Shown here piece by piece: positions 59,561 through 64,000 of a DNA stretch of 64,000 nt (position 1 is its first letter; the number at the start of each line of letters is the position of its first letter). This DNA is from Rhinopithecus roxellana (lineage: Eukaryota > Chordata > Mammalia > Primates > Cercopithecidae). The translations under genes and the position numbers were made by a program. The notes under the pieces were generated by a model. That model worked only from the letters and a program-made list of their open reading frames with translations. It searched no databases and was not told where the DNA came from. The stretch is from contig NC_044557.1 of assembly GCF_007565055.1 (NCBI RefSeq), forward strand, positions 74,410,595-74,474,594. Direction: 5' to 3'.

Positions 59561-61570
59561 CTTTCCCTTGACTCCTCTCCCTGTACCATAAGATAAACTT
59601 AGTTCCAACTTGCATTTGTAAACTTTTATATTTATTCATTCCTCATCACAGTTTTTGTGAGTGAGGTTTAAATTCAGACATTCTTTGACTTTGGATATTT
59701 TCAGGCAGGCCTTAAACTTCTGGCTTCGCTTCAACTAACTCCTAACCCGAGTCTATGTCTGCCTCTATATCTTAGAAAGGCTTGCCTACTCTCCATCTGT
59801 AGCTGGAAATAGCAGTCTGATATCTGGATCTTGGAAGCTGGATTAGAAATCTTAATCATCAATTAAACAAGAAAGATGTAGATATAGTTTTCTTTTCTTT
59901 TTGCTCATTACCAAAGTAGGGAACAGGTAGATAAACATAACTTCTGTGTTATAAACAGACTTTGTTTTCAAGTCGTAAACATGTTTTTTCATAAATCTTC
60001 TTAATTTAAGAAACTCAAAAGCACATTTTTTCTTTAAAAGGATTATGGGGTTAAGGTAAATTTGAATTTAGTTTAAATAAATTATCTTTGCTAATTTAAT
60101 ATCAATTCAAATTCTATTAATGCTCAGGTTAACCAGAATCAAAGTTAGATGAAGTCCTATTGATATTCTGACATTTTCATAGTTTTAAGCTCTACTTATG
60201 TATTGGCAATTTAAAAAAACACGTTAGTATACAGTAGAGTATAAAATCGATTTTATATAACAATTGATTAAATATCCTCATCAAACACTAAGAATATACA
60301 ATGAGGCATGCCTTAGTTTTAACAATATTTTAATATAAGTTAATTTAAAATTCTTTTACTTTTGTGTAACTCTTTATTTCAATATCCATTTCATAGCTTC
60401 TGTTTTGCTCATATGAATTGATCTTCTTCACAGTAAATATCCAATTAGTTAGTACAGGTTGGAGCTATTATTACACATTATCGCTATAATATATGAGTTG
60501 TAGAAAATTTCTTCTGTTTGAAGTACTTAAGCTTTCATACTCCTGGTGTGTAATTAAGAAACGTATGGGATAGAGAGAGAGGGAAAAAGAGATGGCAGCC
60601 TTTTACTGTGATGTCTCATATCTGTACCTTGATATAGGTCAGGTTGAAAGGCATGTCTTCATATTTTTTGGGTTCAGAATGCAAAGGTCAATAGAAATCT
60701 CTGTTTAATAATACAAGATGCTCAATTACTTTTTGATTGTTTCCCTTGGACCAATGGAAATAGCTTAGGAATCACATATCAGAGCAAAAGGATATGGTAG
60801 TCATGAATAATATCTGATGCATCTTTCTCTACAACATACCTATCCAGAAAAATCAGTTATGCCATGCCCATCTTGTCTACTCCACCATCATCTTAGATCT
60901 AGGGATGTATTTATATTGTTTTGAGACTTTTACTAAATGGATAAATTTGATAGTTTTCTCTGTTGATCTTCCCTTATATACCTCTAATTTTCCAGTCCTA
61001 TGTTACTCATAATAACTACTTACACAACTTAAATTCTGGATTATTTTGAATGATGCACAGGCTTCTTTCTCCCCTTTACATAAAATGCTGCCTTACTGTC
61101 AAGTCAGTGAAATGGGTCATCTCCGTGTTTTGAGTGGTGACTTGAGATTCATTTCACATTAAGCTACTTAAGATGTATCTGAATTCCATATATAGGTGCA
61201 TTCTTGGAAATAGTTACTTTATTTGACTTATGCAATCTGCTTACTAGCTTTCATTTCAGTAATAACATTTTCTAAACCCATTCTCAAATTCTTGGAGTTC
61301 TCCCTTGTTGAGAACCTGCAACTCACTTTTCACTACTATGCTGAGTGACAAGGCAATATTTTGTAAAATGATAAATCAAGCCATATGAACATAGCATTAG
61401 TTTCTTAATAGACAAAATTTGCTCTCTGACATGTTTTATCTAAAACTTCTTTAAAGATGTTTGATTTTCTAGAATGAAGGGAGATTTCTCAGCCAAACTT
61501 TTTTGTTATTGACTGTGAACAGAAAGAATACAAATAAATTGGGTAATGTTCTTGTGAATTCGCTGCTTGT
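59561..61570. other. AT-rich intergenic, nothing recognised
   Basis: About 2 kb without recognised genes or elements. It ends in an A-rich low-complexity run (about 61575-61640). Confidence 0.55.
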
Positions 61571-61708
61571 ATTTTGAAAAGCTGTGAACCTAAAATAAAA
61601 TTTAAAAATAAATAATAAAAATTTAAAAAGAATGAAAATGAATACTTATATCAAAACATCACATTGTACTTCATAAATTTACACAATTATTATTTGTTAA
61701 CTAAAAAT

Positions 61709-61709
61709 A

Positions 61710-61793
<84 letters not shown>

Positions 61794-61800
61794 AGGAAAG
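61709..61800. repeat. (AAAG)23 microsatellite
   Basis: 92 bp of AAAG units with one interruption near the right end (gaagg). The frame of repeated Lys-Glu-Arg-Lys residues over it is a repeat artefact, not a protein. A purine-only strand of this length can form triplex DNA. Expected to vary between individuals. Confidence 0.97.
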
Positions 61801-61879
61801 TGCTATAGAGGAAGAAAAGCTGAATAGACATAGGATATTCTTTTGAAGTATACTATATTATGCAATCTGAGATAGACAT

Positions 61880-62835
61880 TTTAAGTTCCACACATATTAC
61901 TTTTTTAGATTTCACAAGTGCCTGAAACCTTACAGTATTTATCTTTCTGTGCCTAGCTTATGTGACTTAGCATAATGTCCTCCAGTTCTATCCATGTTGT
62001 CTTAAATGACATAATTTTCTTAATTTTTGAGTCTGTATAGTATTCCATCATGTGTGTATACCATATTTCTTTATGTATTCATTCACTAATAGGTGCTTAG
62101 TTTGCCTCCTTATCTTAGCTATTATGAACCATGCTTACATAAACATGAAAGTACAGATATTTTTTCCATACACCAAGTTCAATTCCCTTGGATATATACC
62201 TAGAAGGGGGATTGTTGGATCATATAGTTGCTCTATTTTTTTTTTTTTTTTGAGAAACTTTCATGCTATTTTTGCAAAATGTACTAATTTACATTCCCAC
62301 CAACAGTGTGCAAGCATTCCCTTTTCTACACGTCTTCACCAGCACATGTTATCATTTGTCTTTTTGATAGTAGTCATTCTGACAGGAGTGAGGAGCTATC
62401 TGGAATTTGTCACTCCCTGATGATTAGAGATGTTGATCATTTTTAACGTATCTGTTGACAATCTGTGTCTCTTTTGAGAAATCTCTGTTCAGATCTTTGA
62501 CCATTTGTAAATTGGGTTATTCGCTGTCGAGTTATTTGGGTTCCTTATATATTTTGGATATTAGCTCTGTTTCAGATGTATGGTTTGCAGATATTTTCTC
62601 TCAATCTGTGGGCTGTCTTTTCACTTTGTTAACTGTTATCTTTGGTGTGTGGAAACTTTTTAGTTTGATGCAATCACATTTGTCTATTTTTGCCTGTGCT
62701 TTTGGAGTTCTACCCAAGAAATCATTGCCCAGACTATTAACTTTATAGATTCGATTCAAACATTTAAGTATCCTATTGATTTGAGTTGATTTTTATATAT
62801 GAGATAAGCTACAATTGTATTAATCTGCAGAAGCA
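61880..62835 (-). mobile_element. Old L1 (L1MA/MB type), 5'-truncated
   Basis: Reverse-complement L1: agcataatgtcctccagttc, ttcccttggatatataccta, acattcccaccaacagtgtg, ttttcactttgttaactgtt. ORF2 C-terminal part only, with most of the 3'UTR reduced. A T-run lies at 62229-62244. Confidence 0.87.
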
Positions 62836-63384
62836 TCATCTCTAAAAATTAATTCTTAAAAAACATCTCCAAAGAATGCATGAATAGGTTCAATAAGATT
62901 ATCTATCCATAGTTACAAACAAACCTGAGTCTATGGATGCATTTAATCGATAAGTAGGTGATTGCCATAGTAGCCATAGTAGCCTTGCTTTTGCAATAAT
63001 AACTTTAAAACTCTCTATCAATTAAAAACAAAAAATATTTTGCCATGCGTCCCACTGTACCCAGAAAACTCTCTGCAAACTTATAAGTGAGGTAAAGGGC
63101 ATCAGTTGAAGAAAATTCAAAATGTCATGCAAATGAATTTAATTTTCCTAGGTAAAGTACACACAGGTAGATAATAATGCACAAATTAAAAACAAAAAAT
63201 CAGAAACTCTAGCCTTACTGGTGAATGCTCTAAGCCCAATATAGGAAGTTCATCCCAGAGAAGATACTTATGGCTTGAATATTTTGGATATTCTATCATC
63301 ATCGTAGATACAGTGATTTAATAGTCTTTAGACAACTGTATTACATGTATAAAATTCAGAATTTTATTATTTTTTATTTTTGGA
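62836..63384. other. Intergenic, nothing recognised
   Basis: A 9-bp tandem (gccatagta twice) near 62964-62982. The run attaaaaacaaaaaat occurs twice, about 165 bp apart (63022 and 63185). No gene. Confidence 0.55.
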
Positions 63385-63606
63385 AATATTTTGTATTTTA
63401 CAGTCACATATCAGCGAATACTCTTCAAGGATTTGAAACTGGCCTAGGACATTAACTGCAACTTTTTGAGACCCTGAAGCAGAGGACCTAGTTAAGCCAT
63501 GCCCAAACTTCTGACCTACAAGAACTATGAGATTTAAAAACAAGTGTTGTTTTAAGCCTTAATGTTGTTAGTAATGTTGTTATGTGGCAAACTTTAATTA
63601 ACACTT
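63385..63606 (+). mobile_element. MLT1-type LTR, 3' part
   Basis: The runs gcagaggacctagttaagcc, atgcccaaacttctgaccta, aagaactatgagatttaaaa and gtgttgttttaagccttaat follow the end of an MLT1 (MaLR) LTR. The 5' part is not recognisable. Confidence 0.68.
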
Positions 63607-64000
63607 CTCCTCACAAAGAAGAAAAAATCTAGACATGCTCTCTGCATACAGTCCTAAATGAAGTACCTTTTTAAAAGATATTCCCAGCAATATTATCCAA
63701 GCTAGCTTAGATCAAGTGCCCATTATTGAACTATTCACATTGCACTCTGATTTGCAAGGTTGGGTTATATGTAATGCCAAGAGTTATGGATACTGATAAT
63801 ATTGGAGGGCCATTTCTAGAAAGAAAAATAATGGTTGGACATGAGAGAGAGGAAGGAATTCTTGCAAAAAATGTATTTCTACCAAAACACTCCTGCATCA
63901 TAGCATGAATCTTGCCCTATTGTCCCATGGAACACATATTTATGGTTTCTTTTGAATAAATATAGAAATTGACCCCACAGTCTAAAAACTTGAGAAAGTT
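63607..64000. other. Intergenic, nothing recognised
   Basis: No gene or repeat assigned up to the window end. Confidence 0.55.

Noticed and set aside
61664..61846. Lys/Glu/Arg repeat protein
   Set aside because: Pure translation of the (AAAG)n microsatellite.

Overview
Eukaryotic, primate nuclear DNA, almost certainly from an Old World monkey (macaque or baboon type). The two youngest Alus (15315-15630 and 55292-55615) carry a block of differences that I recall from the cercopithecid AluYRa lineage, and the other repeats (L1PA, L1PB/L1MA, L1M, THE1/MLT1, ERVL LTRs, MIR, L2) are those of an anthropoid genome. The window is AT-rich and intergenic. I find no host exon, tRNA, rRNA, CRISPR array or bacterial-type operon. 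Every long open frame I could interpret is a piece of a retroelement.

Layout. 1-1832: 5' end of a young L1 on the minus strand (5'UTR promoter plus a broken ORF1), running off the left edge. 2333-2708: an MLT1 LTR. 4558-6875: a complete THE1 element (LTR, about 1.58 kb interior, LTR) with a 5-bp target duplication and a 224-codon relic frame. 7065-8675: two old L1 3' ends. 8871-8942: a non-repeat hairpin. 9050-12825: an ancient long repeat, MIRs, and an L2 split by an AluJ. 12935-26790: two old minus-strand L1s. The second is near full length and was later hit by a 5'-inverted L1PA (18198-22394), a THE1-type LTR and an Alu monomer.

26795-45650: L2, MIR and Alu pieces, two more 5'-inverted L1s (29648-30946 and 42206-43137), a one-direction L1PA behind a (GATA)12 tract, an ERVL LTR, and an old L1 tail split by a 151-bp retrocopy of an unidentified transcript (33989-34139). 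45680-53690: a full-length but decayed L1MA-type element on the plus strand with a solo THE1 LTR in ORF2. 54411-56600: a short direct duplication, one copy split by a 3'-less Alu. 58710-59560: a MIR split by a fourth 5'-inverted L1. 61709-61800: a long (AAAG)n. 61880-62835: an old L1. 63385-63606: an MLT1 LTR piece.

The elements do not work together as a pathway; the window is a record of nested retrotransposition. Its most distinctive trait is four L1 insertions with a 5' inversion (the twin-priming signature) within about 41 kb, three of them with recognisable target-site duplications. Family names are recalled from consensus sequences, not computed, and boundaries are good to a few bases only where a duplication is stated. 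I found no convincing new biological system. The best candidates for new small elements are the 72-nt hairpin and the 151-bp retrocopy.
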